Shown: positions 48,326-60,189 of the stretch, one piece after another
Layout of the letters: every line of letters begins with the position of its first letter
Numbering within the stretch: the stretch's first letter is position 1
Assembly (NCBI GenBank): GCA_947044405.1
Contig: CAMRHE010000018.1
Span: forward strand, 3,658,001 to 3,722,000
Direction: 5' to 3'
From: Leptodactylus fallax
Taxonomy: Eukaryota > Chordata > Amphibia > Anura > Leptodactylidae
DNA: 64,000 nt
The notes under the pieces: model-generated
Databases searched by the model: none
Told to the model about the DNA's origin: nothing
The model's input: only the letters and a program-made list of their open reading frames with translations
Translations under genes and position numbers: made by a program

Positions 48326-48491
48326 TGATAAATACAATGACAACCAGACTGAAGGTGTCCAGATCAATATTTGGGTTAGAAAATGTATCACAAAAGGTGG
48401 TGTATATGATCATGAGAAGGACACAGCTGCTAATGGCACCAAATGGAGGCTTCTTCCTCTCCAACCAGTCCTTGATGTACCTCCGCACAAT
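48326..48491 (-). CDS. slc10a7: SLC10A7 internal exon (first of five seen here)
   Basis: SLC10A7 is a multi-pass membrane protein of the bile-acid/sodium symporter-like family. It acts in the secretory pathway and plasma membrane and has been linked to calcium homeostasis and skeletal development. This 166-base exon translates to a stretch containing [17 protein letters not shown] and [15 protein letters not shown], which I recognise as near-identical to the vertebrate protein. The acceptor is a pyrimidine tract ending TTGCAG before ATT (AG is the complement of 48492-48493). The donor is GTAAGT (complement of 48320-48325). The exon starts in phase 0, gives 55 codons and leaves one base for the next exon. 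The open frame runs past both borders, so its ends are not the exon ends. Upstream exons were not found between 48.5 and 64 kb. Confidence 0.95.
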
Positions 48492-49672
48492 CTGCAAGAG
48501 AGGAGCCAACAGGTTGTCTCTTTCAGAGCTTGCAGTACAAGGAAACGCAAAGTGAACTTGACAGCAGAAAGATATAAAGAGGAGTGAATAATTCCAATGA
48601 CTGCCACAGCGGATTTCAAAAGCTTCCCAGCCGCTACCGTCTTATTCTGGGGAATTTAACAATTTTAGTGCAACTTCCACTGGGCACCTATAATGAGAGT
48701 ATATTTTCAAATGAATCAAATCTATCCTTAATTATGTCAAATGTTCTTTGCTGGCTGTCACCGAGACAAGCCCATTAAGACTCCCTGATGTTTATCTCCT
48801 CTGCTGATACTAATGGATGTGTGTAATTATCACAATCCCTCTTGCATCAACAGACAATTCTGAGTGCAACTTCAGGAACCTTAAAATTGTGACATCTTCT
48901 GGAATTTCATGACGGTAGATAATCGAAAGTGATCCATGGAACGCGTTAATATTTAAAGTGCCAGGAATGCGCCAGAAGTTTTTAATTAAATTATAACTTA
49001 TGCTTGAAAAGCAAAAGTGTATGTGTTGGGGGAGCTTAAATAATTCAAAGACTGAATATCTAGAGTTTTCATGAATCTAAAGATAAATGCCATTTGATTT
49101 CTTTTATTTCCCCAAAAAAATGAATGCAGGAGAAAGAATTAATCATTACCTGAGTAATTAATTAGGGGGCGGTGGGATGTAATGGCGGTAAAAAGTGAAA
49201 GCGGAACATTATAATCTGTGAATTGTTTATGGGAAGGAATGTAAATGAGAAAAGAAACCTCTAGAAATTGAAGGTTTTGCTCAAACTCATGTCGTGTGAG
49301 AAGTGTTCATGCTACTATGTAAACACAGCATGTAGCCACCACTGTACAGACAGCAGAGTATTTTATAACTCAGATTCTCACAAACAAAAATGTAAGTGAC
49401 TGGGCACCTTTATAAAAACTACTTCCAGAAAGGGGAAGAATGTGGAAAAGCTATTATCAAGTAATATTCCGTAGCAGTATGGTGCAGTAAAACATCAACA
49501 GTTTTATAGCTAACAAGATATTAACCATGCAACCCTATGGAACTGAAATAGTTAATTATTGTGAATTGCAAGCTCTCAGTCAATGTCATGTCAGAATGGA
49601 TTCAAATGATTTAAAGCACTGCATTTCAGTAATATATATTCAGTAATATATATTATATACATACGGTATATA
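48492..49672. other. Intronic stretch without recognised elements
   Basis: Nothing beyond short AT-rich runs was found. Confidence 0.4.
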
Positions 49673-50095
49673 CAGCGGGTAAAATAAGTATTGAACCTGT
49701 AACCAATTTTCTAAGTAAATCTATTTCTAAATGTGCTATTGACATAAAATTCTCACCAGATGTTGGTAAAAAACCATCCAATCCACACAGGCAAATAAAT
49801 CAAGCCACAGATGTCCATAAATGAAGTTGTGTGTAATAATGAGAAATAACACATGGAGAAAGTATTGAACATATGAAGAAAGGAAAAGGGGCAAAAAGCC
49901 ATGTAAAGTCCTGACACCACCTGAAATCTATCAGAAATTAGAACAATATTGAAAATAGTGAAGAATAATAAGAAAAATTGTGAAAAATAATATCAGCTGG
50001 TTCAACCAATGGCCTATAAATAGGTATCTCACTACTATAGTGCCACACAAAAAACATATGGATACCATAATACACACCATGTTCCTGGGGCCAAA

Positions 50096-50586
50096 ATGCA
50101 CTACCTATCACCCAAAAACACAACACCAACAGTGAAGTTTGGAGGTGGGAACATCATGGTGTGGAGCGGTTTTTCAGCATACAGCATTGGTAAACTTTAT
50201 ATAATTGAAGGAAGGATGAAAGGACAAATGTATCGAGACATTCTTGATAAAAATCTGCTGCCAACTACCAGGATGATGGAGTTGAAACAAGGGTGGACAT
50301 TTAAGCAACACAATGATCCCAAACACACAGCCAAGGAAACTCTCAATTGGTTTCAGAGAAAGAAAATAAAGCTGCTAGAATGTCCCAGCCAATCTCCTTG
50401 ACCTGAATCCAATAGAAAATCTATGGAAGGAACTAAAGCTCAGTGTTCATAGAAGGAGCCCACTGAATCTTCAGGGTTTAAGAATAGGGCCAAAGTCACA
50501 CCTGAGCAATGCATGCGACTAGTTTCTCTATACAGGAGGAGTGTTGAAGCTGTGATCACCAACAAAGGCTTTTGTATGAAGTACTA
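50096..50586 (+). pseudogene. Outer Tc1 transposase, C-terminal half
   Basis: It contains TPTVKFGGGNIMVWSGFS, a decayed second motif (FKQHNDPKHTAKETL, where His replaces the Asp expected as second catalytic residue), LECPSQSP, then a shift. After the shift, DLNPIENLWKELK can be read. The DNA-binding domains and first motif are missing. Confidence 0.82.
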
Positions 50587-51295
50587 AACAAATTTCAGTG
50601 TGTTCAATACTTTTTCCCTGTGTCCTTTCTCATTATTACACAACTAAATTTATGGATATCTAAGACTTGATTTCTTTGCCTGCGTAAATTGGATGAGTTG
50701 TTACAGACATCTGGTGAGAATTTCATGTCCATAGCACTTTTCGAAATATATTTACTTAAAGGGGTATTCCCATGAACATAACCATATCTATATTTGTAGA
50801 TAATTAAAAGTTAAACATTTTAGCAAATATACAGTACAGACCAAAAGTTTGGACACACCTTCTCATTCCAAGAGTTTTCTGTATTTTCATGACTATAAAA
50901 ATTGTAGATTCACACTGAAGGCATCAAAACTATGAATTAACACATGTGGAATTATATACTTAACACTAGAAGTCCCAGAAATTTCGAGCTCCCCCTTCAA
51001 GTCCTGAAAGAGGGTCAAATGACCCTTAGTCCAAACTGACAACTCTGATGGCTCCAATTAGCATTTCCTTTCATTTGTAAATGTGGCCATTGTCTGAGGA
51101 ATCTGCAGGGGGGAATTGTGTTGATCCACCTCAGGTCTTGTAAGAGAGTGTAAAGAAAAGAATGTAAGCTGCTCCTGAGTGTCTGCCCACCCCCCAGCTG
51201 CATTGTTGTGCTGGGAATATTTGCTAACACCTTAGCAAATTTGCATGCAGCCTTTTGTGCTGTGGGGGATGTGACTGCTTCTCAAAGTAGTCTGC

Positions 51296-52080
51296 GACTT
51301 GAAATCAAAGTACATCTGTAATGTCCTCCCATATCTTGGCAAGGACCCCAGCGTCCCAGCGGAGAGACTTCCGAAACTGTAGTGATGAGCTATGAATCAT
51401 CATGACAAGCAGAACTTAACCACGAACAACTACATCATTGTCACTTCACAATACTGCTACCAAAACCACTATCCCGCACAGTCAACAAGAGTCCCGGGAA
51501 ATTCCTCAACTCTAGACAGATGGACCCACTGAATCACCACCAGGTGTTTCAACCACTATCCACACTGACAGTGTATCACCCAAACGAAAAAGCGCACATC
51601 TCACACATCACAGCGTGGTTGAGACTAAGGATACCAACAAAAGAACCAAACACGGCACACAATACAACCACACAAAGTCGGTGTGGATGAATGGACCAAA
51701 TGGTCGGGATACAGCCCATGCAGGAACACGGAGATGGCCATTCGCCGTGTCTACAACATGATTGACATGCAGCACTGAATGCTCATGTCTTATCACATCA
51801 CTGGGGTGCAGGAGAGACGGTGGACTTCCTGGTTGAGCTTCAAAAGAGTTAGGTGGCTCTCATGTGACTGAAAAGAACACGCAAGGAGAAACCCCGCAAC
51901 AACCTTCCACACCCAGCCCTGGCAAAAGGGCGAAGTGTCAGGTCAACCACATGCACGAACAATTGTGCAACTGAGAGATGTGTTTACTCTACAAATACAC
52001 GTGTGGCAAATGTACCAGGGACATACCCAGGCAGTGCCAGGTATGTCCGACAGTCAACAGACTGCTGAGTGAGTGCTGAA
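51296..52080 (+). pseudogene. piggyBac transposase remnant
   Basis: Starting from DLKSKYICNVLPYLGKD, pieces in changing frames follow the piggyBac order. After a gap (the DNFFTS region is gone) come REIP-like and TDSVSPKRK segments, VVETKDTNK, YNHTKS, then RRWPFAV and YNMIDMQH in neighbouring frames. The Cys-rich tail follows (GRCQV.., CTRDIPRQCQVC). The order of motifs is convincing; the coding capacity is lost. Confidence 0.8.
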
Positions 52081-52281
52081 ATGCTAGTCACACAAGAAGG
52101 ACATCCACTCACACACACACACCAGCCCCCCACAGCAGCCAATTGTAAATATGTGTGGAATTGTTTTATTCCTTGTATTTTTTTATTATTTCATAACAAA
52201 AATAAAAACATAAAACAAAATAACAGTTGTCTTTTGTATATTTACATTTTTGTATATTTAGATTCAAGTCAATGGGTGCAG

Positions 52282-52317
<36 letters not shown>

Positions 52318-52470
52318 GCAAAAAAACACACACTTCGATATTTTTGTGATCTGTCCCATTGGTCAATAATCACTCCTCTGGGATTTTTCCACGAAAAAAA
52401 TCCACAAAAAAAAAAAAAAAAATCGCAGGAAAATCGCACCTATGAAAAAAATCCACGAAAAAAAATCGCA
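52282..52470. repeat. Poly-A tract and AAAAATCGCA simple repeats
   Basis: Thirty-four A residues, then several variants of a phrase made of AAAATCGCA and AAAATCCACGAAAAA. Confidence 0.85.
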
Positions 52471-52565
52471 GGTGTGCTTGGTGCCATTGAAATACATTGG
52501 CAAATCGCAGAAAAAAATTGCATCGCATGATGCGATTTTGCGCAACGCTAGTGTGCGAGGCCAGA

Positions 52566-52804
52566 CCAGGGGTCGGCAACCATGCACGCGTGCCACCTTG
52601 GCACGCGAGGCTTACCCTGGCACGGCAGCGGACTCCTCACCCAGCAGTTCGACGGACCAAACACGGCCAAAACGAAACTGCATATAACTGTGGGGTCCTC
52701 AGACCCCCGAGTATAATAACGGAGCCCCCGGGGAGATGATCAAACATAAAAAACAATGTACTCACTACCACGCCCGCAGCGCTCTGACTCTCGGGCGCTC
52801 TGCC
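52566..52804. repeat. Possible hAT-type terminus and GC-rich sequence
   Basis: CAGGGGTCGGCAACC followed by GTGCCACCTTGGCACGCGAG is typical of hAT left ends in vertebrates. No partner terminus was found. The following 150 bases lead into the minisatellite. Confidence 0.4.
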
Positions 52805-53816
52805 TGCAGGGGCCACTATAGAGCAAATACCGTGTGCAGGGACCACTATGGGACATATACCGTGTGCAGGGGCCACATGGGACATATACCATGTGCAGGG
52901 GCCACTATGGGACATATACCGTGTGCAGGGGCCACATGGGACATATACCGTGTGCAGGGGCCACTATGGGACATATACCATGTGCAGGGGCCACTATGGG
53001 ACATATACCGTGTGCAGGGGCCACATGAAGCATAATACCGTGTGCAGGGGCCACTATAGAGCATAATACCGTGTCAGGGACCACTATGGGACAATACCGT
53101 GTGCAGGGGCCACATGGAGCATAAACCGTGTGCAGGGGTCACATGGGACATAATACCATGTGCAGGGACCGCAGGGACAATACCGTGTGCAGGGGCCACT
53201 ATGGGACAATACCGTGTCAGGGCCACAGGGACATATACCGTGTGCAGGGGCCACATGGAGCATAAACCGTGTGCAGGGCCACAAGAGCATAATACCGTGT
53301 GCAGGGACCACATGGGACATATACCGTGTGCAGGGGCCACATGAAGCATAATACCGTGTGCAGGGGCCACTATAGAGCATAAACCGTGTGCAGGGACACT
53401 ATGGAGCAAAACCGTGTGCAGGGGCCCTAGGGACAAATACTGTGTGCAGGGGCAGCTATGGGACAAATACTGTGTGTAGGGGCCGCAGGGACATAAACCG
53501 TGTGCAGGGGCCGCTATGGGACAAATACCGTGTGCAGAGGCTGCTATGGGACATAAACCGGTGCAGGGGCCACTATAGAGCATAAACCGTGTGCAGGGGC
53601 CGCATGGGACATATACCGTGTGCAGGGCTGCAGGGACAAACGGGTGTAGAGGCCGATGGGACAAATACTGTGTGCAGGGACTGCTATGGGACAAATACTG
53701 TGTGCAGAGGCAGCTATGGGACAAATGCCGTGTGCAGAGGCAGCTATGGGACATATACCATGTAAGGGGCCCATGGGACATAATACCGTGTGCAGGACCA
53801 CATGGGACATTATCTG
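52805..53816. repeat. Minisatellite, unit 28-30 bases, about 35 copies
   Basis: The consensus unit is GTGTGCAGGGGCCACTATGG plus GACATATACC. One common variant lacks one base (CCACATGG). Towards the 3' end variants with GACAAATAC and GCAGCTATGG dominate. The long open frames on both strands (repeats of CRGHYGTYTV and similar) are by-products of the repeat. Confidence 0.95.
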
Positions 53817-54538
53817 TATAACGGTGGTTCTATATTAAGGATGTGTTTTGCACAGAAAACTCCGGCTTTGTTTTTTTGTCAAAAATCACCAGTTTACATT
53901 GAATGAAAAAGTCCAAAATAGCTCACCAGAACAAGGGTATCACCAAAGGATCCGCCAACCTCCTGGACACAATAAAACACTAATGGGGGCTGCACATGGA
54001 CTTTCATGCTCTAACAGAAAGTACAGGAGTGTCCCAGGAAATACAGAAACGCATGTGTCCAAAGCATCTGGTGGCAGCACTTTGTGTTATGGTTGTGGTA
54101 TATGACTTAGTTTAGGGGTCGTCAGACTACAATATACCCCACCCAACCTCATCTTGATTTTATTAAAACGCACGCCGAACAAAAAAGTCCTACCCCCCTT
54201 AACAAAGCTCTGTCACTACTCACAGCTTACCTCTCAAAATTTCTAATCTATTTAGAATATATAAAAAATGATTAATTGTTCAGTGCTTTTCTCAAATAAA
54301 ACTAAACTAATACAATATTATATTTTATATTATCAAATACAATAAACTGAATAGAACTAACAGACACTAAATGGCTAAACTCAATGGAAAACAACAACCT
54401 CCTTGGTGTACAGTAATGGCCTTAATTACAGAACAAAAGACGGTGATTATAGGATGTTAGATAAAATCCTTCAGTCATTCGACCGTTCTGGGTTCCAAAG
54501 GTAGAAATGTTAAATACCCCTCTCTGGGACTTCTAGTG
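53817..54538. other. 3' part of the piggyBac element, non-coding
   Basis: No motif recognised. An 85-codon frame at 53848 shows no similarity I can name. Confidence 0.4.
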
Positions 54539-54824
54539 TTAACAAAAAAGTGTGAAACAACTGAAAATATGTCTTATATTCTAGGTTCTTAAAAGTAGCC
54601 ACCTTTTGCTTTAATTACTGCTTTGCACACTCTTGGCATTCTCTTGATGAGCTTCAAGAGGTAGTCACCTGAAATGGTCTTCACTTCACAGGTGTGCCCT
54701 GTCAGGTTTAATAAGTGGGATTTCTTGCCTTATAAATGGGGTTGGGACCATCAGTTGTGTTGTTCAGAAGTCAGGTGGATACACAGCTGATAGTCCTACT
54801 GAATGGAGTGTTAGAATTTGTATT

Positions 54825-55855
54825 ATGGCAAGAAAAAAGCAGCTAAGTAAAGAAAAACGAGTGGCCATCATTACTTTAAGAAATGAAGGTCAGTCAGTCC
54901 GAAAAATTGGGAAACTTTGAAAGTGTCCCCAAGTGTAGTGGCCAAAACCATCAAGCGCTACAAAGAAACTGGCTCACATGAGGACCGCCCCAGGAAAGGA
55001 AGACCAAGAGTCACCTCTGCTGCGGCGGATAAGTTCATCCGAGTCACCAGCCTCAGAAATCGCAGGTTAACAGCAGCTCAGATTAGAGACCAGGTCAATG
55101 CCACACAGAGTTCTAGCAGCAGACACATCTCTACAACAACTGTTAAGAGGAGACTGTGTGCAGCAGGCCTTCATGGTAAAATAGCTGCTAGGAAACCACT
55201 GCTAAGGACAGGCAACAAGCAGAAGAGACTTGTTTGGGCTAAAGAACACAAGGAATGGACATTAGACCTGTGGAAATCTGTGCTTTGGTCTGATGAGTCC
55301 AAATTTGAGATCTTTGGTTCCAACCACCGTGTCTTTGTGCGACGCAGAAAAAGTGAATGAATGGACTCTACATGCCTGGTTCCCAACGTGAAGCATGGAG
55401 GAGGAGGTGTGATGGCGTGGGGGTGCTTTGCTGGTGACACTGTTGGGGATTTATTCAAAATTGAAGGAATACTGAACCAGCATGGTTACCACAGCATCTT
55501 GCAGCGGCATGCTATTCCATCCGGTTTGCGTTTAGTTGGACCATCATTTATTTTTCAACAGGACAATGACCCCAAACACACCTCCAGACTGTGCAAGGGC
55601 CATTTGACCAAGAAGGAGAGTGATGGGGTGCTACGCCAGATTACCTGGCCTCCACAGTCACCAGATCTGAACCCAATCGAGATGGTTTGGGGTGAGCTGG
55701 ACCGCAGAGTGAAGGCAAAAGGGCCAACAAGTGCTAAGCATCTCTGGGAACTCCTTCAAGACTGTTGGAAGACCATTTCAGGTGACTACCTCTTGAAGCT
55801 CATCAAGAGAATGCCAAGAGTGTGCAAAGCAGTAATCAAAGCAAAAGGTATATAA
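54825..55855 (+). pseudogene. Inner Tc1 transposase, one frameshift and one stop
   Basis: It starts MARKKQLSKEKRVAII. A single lost base near 54915 (after RKIGK) shifts the frame. The rest is continuous except for a TGA at 55358-55360 that looks like a decayed CGA. Visible are RPRKGRPRVTSAA, VLWSDESKFEIFG, HGGGGVMAWGCFAGDT, FQQDNDPKHTSRLC, SPDLNPIEMVWGELD and a C-terminal MPRVCKAVIKAKG. The DD34E residues are all present. Confidence 0.92.
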
Positions 55856-56412
55856 TTCCACATGTGTTAATTCATAGTTTTGATGCCTTCAGTGTGAATC
55901 TACAATTTTTATAGTCATGAAAATACAGAAAACTCTTGGAATGAGAAGGTGTGTCCAAACTTTTGGTCTGTACTGTAAGTAGTTGAAAATTCTGCAGAGT
56001 TTTAAAGATTTTCCCTAACTAATTATCTAAATGGTGACAGCCTGTTATCTTGATAGGTTGCCAATGGATACGACCATGAATGCAAAAACTTTCTATGGTC
56101 TGGGACTTGTGAAAAACCCAGCCATGAATTTCTTATTGTAGCTGAGTTATCAGGCAGGGACACTACATGTAGGAGAAGATATCCGGGCCACAATAAGGAA
56201 ATCTTTGCTCATTTTCTGATCTTAGAAAGGTCCTGCATTCATGGTCGTATCCATTGGCAACCAATCAAGACAACAAGACTCTGCAAAATGTTTAGTTATA
56301 TTTGCAAAAATGTTTAACTTTTAATTATCTACAAATTTAAAAATGGTTATGTACATGGGAATACCCCTTTAAAAAATTGGTGATGTGTTCAATACTTATT
56401 TCACCCATTGTA

Positions 56413-57307
56413 TATATAGAAAATTCAGACATACATTCAGAAAGTGCAACAATCTAAAGATGGCAAGCAAATTTTTACTAAAGACATGAATACAGGTGTA
56501 AAAAGTTCGTCCAAATAATAAGTGTCTTACCAGTTCAGAATGAAAATGAATGAATTATAAACTTGGGTAAGACAGAGGTTGGTCCCACATATTAGATGAA
56601 TGGCAGTCAAACATGTAGATTTAGGCCAGTTCTGTCAATCAGCTAATGTGTCAGGATGTCCTGACTCTCTCCTGACAGCAGATTTCAGGGGAAAAAGGAC
56701 TGGCATGTCGGATATCAAGGACAGTATCTACAGTGTACAGCTACCTTTACAGAGCTGTGAAACGGAGGGGGTGTCTTCTTGAAGGTAAATTGCATTAGAT
56801 AAGACAGCACCATTAAAATATTTAGGCCAAGTTCACATGTGCTCGATTTGACATGGATTCCATGCCAAACTTCATGTCAAATCTAGTCACTATCTGCTCC
56901 CCCTGAAATTTTGATGGGTTAGTAAGTGGTAAATTTTACTCATCCAAAGAATATTTTCATTTAGAATTATGGAAATTTATCAAACCCTGCAGCATAGAAT
57001 TCTGGTGCAGAAAAGTCACAAGGCAGAGATTTGTGACTCTTTAAGCTTATCTGCAAAAACCTTGTAATGCGGGTGGGAAAGTAGGCGCAATTATCCTGTC
57101 CAGCTGTCTGTACAGCAGATTTACCAAATGCGACTTTCTGCAAAGTCTCAAAAATTGTCACAATCTCATTAAAGTAAGGGGATGGTGTAGAAATTGGAGT
57201 AACAACTGGAGACAGAAGTGCAAAATGCCCCAAATTTATCAAACAGCATGCGACATTTTATACATTTTATGCAAATTAAGACAATATAGACTCCAGCAAG
57301 ATTTACT
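56413..57307. other. Gene-free stretch
   Basis: AGGCCAAGTTCACATGTGCT near 56823 looks like one end of a MITE without a mate. Otherwise nothing recognised. Confidence 0.35.
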
Positions 57308-58134
57308 TTAACCACTTCAGTACCGGCCAATTTCTCTGGTTCAGGACCAGTCACATTTCTGTTTTTTTTCCGCATTTGCGATTTTGAGGGCTATAACTTT
57401 TTTATCATTTGGGTCATTCAAGAAATTTTTGCGTCTTTTTTCAGTGACACATAGGGATTTATTTTTATGTTATTTTTATTTTTGCATGTTTTTTCTCTTT
57501 ATATCCAGGAATATAAACAAAAAAGGGAAAATGTGTTTTTCATGCTTCAGATTGTTTTTTTTTTTTTTTTTTTAAATAGCACAAAGAGCTACTAAAATGT
57601 TTTTAAAAATAGTTTTCCCTCTCCATTACTGTCATTTGTATTTTGTATTGTGTCATTGGGGGTGGGGCTAGAACCTGTGATGTGGGCGTGGTATTGGCGT
57701 ATTAATTATTTATTTTTAATTATTTTACTTTCATTTTTATTTACTTTGCTAATTAATTTTTTTTTTCATTATGTCCCCATATACTGTATTTTTTTTCAGT
57801 GGGGGAAGCACTGATACCTTAGCCCCAGTTACAGGAGGAATGCGGCCTCCTCCCCATTACTGCTGAGCTAATCTGGGTCCTCTAGGACCCAGCAGTTCTA
57901 ACAGTCTTTGAACCCCTGCGGATCACGTGACCGCCAGGTCAGAGGGGAGCCGCATCATGGCGGCTCCCATAGCTGTGTATACTGCTCATTGAGTGCTGTG
58001 TATACAGCGATCAGGAAGGCAGGGATGGTAAACTGCTCTGGCTGTAGCAAGGAAATCGTGCAGCTTCTTAAAACTAGAACAAGAGAGCCACTACCCTGAT
58101 GTATATAGTCTATGGGTGGTCCGGAAGTGGTTAA
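57308..58134. mobile_element. piggyBac-like MITE with TTAACCACTTC ends
   Basis: TTAA + CCACTTCAGTACCGGCCA at the left and, inverted, TTAA + CCACTTCCGGACCACCCA at the right. The interior is T-rich (GCGATTTTGAGGGCTATAAC) followed by a GC-rich part with GCGGATCACGTGACCGCC and ATCATGGCGGCTCCC. This arrangement recurs in ranid-type repeats. The right TTAA is shared with the next element. Confidence 0.7.
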
Positions 58135-58280
58135 AGAGAGTCTGTCTGGTCTATAAGGCCTCCCAAACCAAAAACAATGCTTTGTAGGGTCCTTTAATAA
58201 GCTTCTTCTCCTGTTAATGGACCCTGCATGGCACTATTATTGGTTCAGAAGGCATTCTGGATCTGACAGACTCTCTTTAA
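58131..58280. mobile_element. 150-base T2-type MITE
   Basis: Perfect inverted ends TTAAAGAGAGTCTGTC / GACAGACTCTCTTTAA. It abuts the preceding MITE through one common TTAA. Confidence 0.8.
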
Positions 58281-58910
58281 AATTTCCTTTATGAAAAATC
58301 CGTATATATCCTATTTATTTTGAACACATATGAGATGTCTGTATTGGTTATATTACAAAGAACCTGAATCAGCAATTGAGTCTTAAGTGTAAAAAATTAA
58401 TTTAAACCTATAGTCACCAATAAAACCTGAGGCTCTCCAGATGTTGCAGAACAACAATATCCAGCATTTGTGGCACCTGGAGTACTGTATGTTAGAAGCA
58501 ACAGATTTACACAGATATTGATTTCCCAGGACTTTTCATGATTTTTGGAACTTTTTCAAAGCTACACTTGAATGACTACTGATTTGGCAACTAGTTATAC
58601 ATAGAATTATTGAAATATAATAATTCTACTACATAAAACAGTTTGTAGGCAAGGTATGCATAAACTAGAGCCATGCAGAAACAGACAAGATTAAATGTAA
58701 GAGTACATCTTTAATAATTTAGTAGAGAAAGTCACTCTCTCATTGGCGCATCTGTTTCAGTGTCATCAGACAGGTCCACACTTTTACTCACTTTTCTAGT
58801 TTGAAGGACTAATTCTCCACAAAGTAAAACAAAACTAACACTATAGACACAGATAGGTGAATACATAATATTTGAAAGAATAAATAAAATTAAATAACTA
58901 AATTTCATTT
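58281..58910. other. Gene-free stretch
   Basis: Nothing recognised. Confidence 0.35.
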
Positions 58911-59133
58911 TTACCCTAGTTTCACACTACCACTGTCTCTGTTGTTCTGGTCTTTGGGATGACCAGAACAACGGAGGGGCGGACCAGTAAAATTGTGGTC
59001 ACACACATTGACTATAAAGAAGTCTGCTGTTTTTAAAGTGAAACTGGTGGAGGAAAAAGTCCGATTTTTGGTGGACACTGCAACAGTCTCCAACATAGAC
59101 TCTGGCACAGATGTGAATGTAGCCTTACTTAGC
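58911..59133. mobile_element. Short MITE with central hairpin
   Basis: CCCTAGTTTCACACTACCAC at the left and CAGATGTGAATGTAGCCTTA at the right are loosely inverted. GTTGTTCTGGTC and GACCAGAACAAC form a perfect 12-base stem near 58938-58971. Confidence 0.5.
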
Positions 59134-59939
59134 TAGTGAGTAGACATGAGGTCTTTTAAAGTTATGACATTCCCATTGATACTCATTCAACAATAGGACC
59201 TTGGCAATGCAATATTTTTCCATGTGGATGGTGAGATGTCACAGTGGAGCCCTAGCAGTGGTACTGTAACAAACTTGATGTGCAGACGTTATATGTTACA
59301 CTGACTAGCAATTCAATACCTTTGTTCCAGAAAATGTTATCCAGATAATGGGACTGGATACAAGCAGTAGGTGGATAACAGCTATAATCCTTATACCCAA
59401 TGTTACTTGCTATTATAGTGTTGATGCACATTAGGGTATACTAGCTAAGTGGGCAGTAACATTGTGGTTTCTCCGGGGTCTTTGTTCTGTATGTTATGCA
59501 GTGTTACTGCCCACTTGGCTAGTCCACTCTAATTAGCATCAAACACTAAAATGGCTTATATCTCGCATGGCATTGTGGTAAAGGCTAAATAATATACTCG
59601 GTAAGGACCTTCTGATGTCAGATGGTCACATGACATGCTCTAGTCATGTGACTGGGAAGGAGTTTCTGCTTGTAAGAAGGTCCATACACATGATGAAATG
59701 TTGTATTCCATGCAGTGGAGGAGCATGGAGATATGTGAGGTGCGTGGCGTAGTGTGTGTGTTTGGGGGGTGGGGAGATATGGGATGCACTGTGGAGGGGA
59801 GTTTTGGGGTACATGGTGAACTTGGGGGTAGGAATTTAGAGCTGTGTTACTATAGGGGATGGCAAGCTATGGTCCAGGTTTGGTGGATTTGGCAAGCTGT
59901 GGCCGTGTGGGGCTGAGCTTGATACCTTTGTTAGATATG

Positions 59940-60184
59940 TTACTGTGGGGAATCTAGCGAGACATCGAGGCTGGATACTTCGCGCTAGGCCACATTGCTA
60001 TGGTAACGTGTACACTATCGAGTAGCGCGGCATCCTTAGCGACTACACCACTATACAGGCTCTCTGCATCCAGGAAATAGCTGTTTTTTAACGCGATTCA
60101 TCGCAAATTGATTCGGATCGAATTGTTTTGGAAAATTCGGCAAAGTTGCCGAATCGAGTTTTTGAAAACTTCACTCATCTCTAC
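59940..60184. mobile_element. Right-end fragment of a hAT-type MITE
   Basis: It ends ..CACTCATCTCTA after ATTCGGATCGAATTG and CCGAATCGAG motifs, the same style as the right end of the copy at 20034-20554. The left end was not found. Confidence 0.55.
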
Positions 60185-60189
60185 CTGTA

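Larger units (their letters stand above)
50960..54542 (+). mobile_element. piggyBac-like transposon, fourth level
   Basis: TTAA duplications (50960-50963 and 54539-54542) enclose inverted ends CACTAGAAGTCCCAGAAATT and CACTAGAAGTCCCAGAGAGG. TTAA targeting and the transposase remnant place it in piggyBac. At 3.58 kb it is longer than typical. The excess is due to simple sequence, a possible hAT terminus at 52566 and a minisatellite. Confidence 0.9.
50832..55975 (+). mobile_element. Inner Tc1-like transposon, third level
   Basis: It begins CAGTACAGACCAAAAGTTTG and ends ..AAACTTTTGGTCTGTACTG with TA on both sides. The ends match over about 130 bases, including CACACTGAAGGCATCAAAAC. Its left terminal repeat is followed directly by a piggyBac insertion. 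Without it the element is about 1.56 kb. This family is recognisable from many fish, lampreys and frogs. Confidence 0.95.
50756..56372. mobile_element. T2 (Kolobok-like) MITE, second level of the nest
   Basis: TTAA + AGGGGTATTCCCATG at the left and CATGGGAATACCCCT + TTAA at the right. The inverted repeat extends at least 76 bases, past GTAGATAATTAAAAGTTAAA, up to the point where the inner Tc1 interrupts the left arm. Without the Tc1 it is about 470 bases. Confidence 0.88.
49673..56410 (+). mobile_element. Outer Tc1-like transposon of a five-level nest
   Basis: The ends are CAGCGGGTAAAATAAGTATT and ..AATACTTATTTCACCCATTG with TA outside (49671-49672, 56411-56412). Its right inverted repeat is split by the MITE at 50756-56372. 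Skipping that insertion restores a continuous match to the left repeat (for example CATCTGGTGAGAATTT, ATTTACTT, AAAATTGGTGATGTGTTCAA). Its own sequence is only about 1.1 kb, because the N-terminal half of its transposase is deleted. Confidence 0.92.

Noticed and set aside
52069..52530. 153-codon lysine-rich frame
   Set aside because: It is largely a poly-A tract and AAAATCGCA-type simple repeats.
53074..53781. 235-codon repetitive protein on the minus strand
   Set aside because: It is produced by a 28-30 base tandem repeat that is open in several frames on both strands; no start context or conserved domain.
52805..53816. CRISPR-like array
   Set aside because: Units are contiguous without unique spacers, and the setting is a vertebrate intron.
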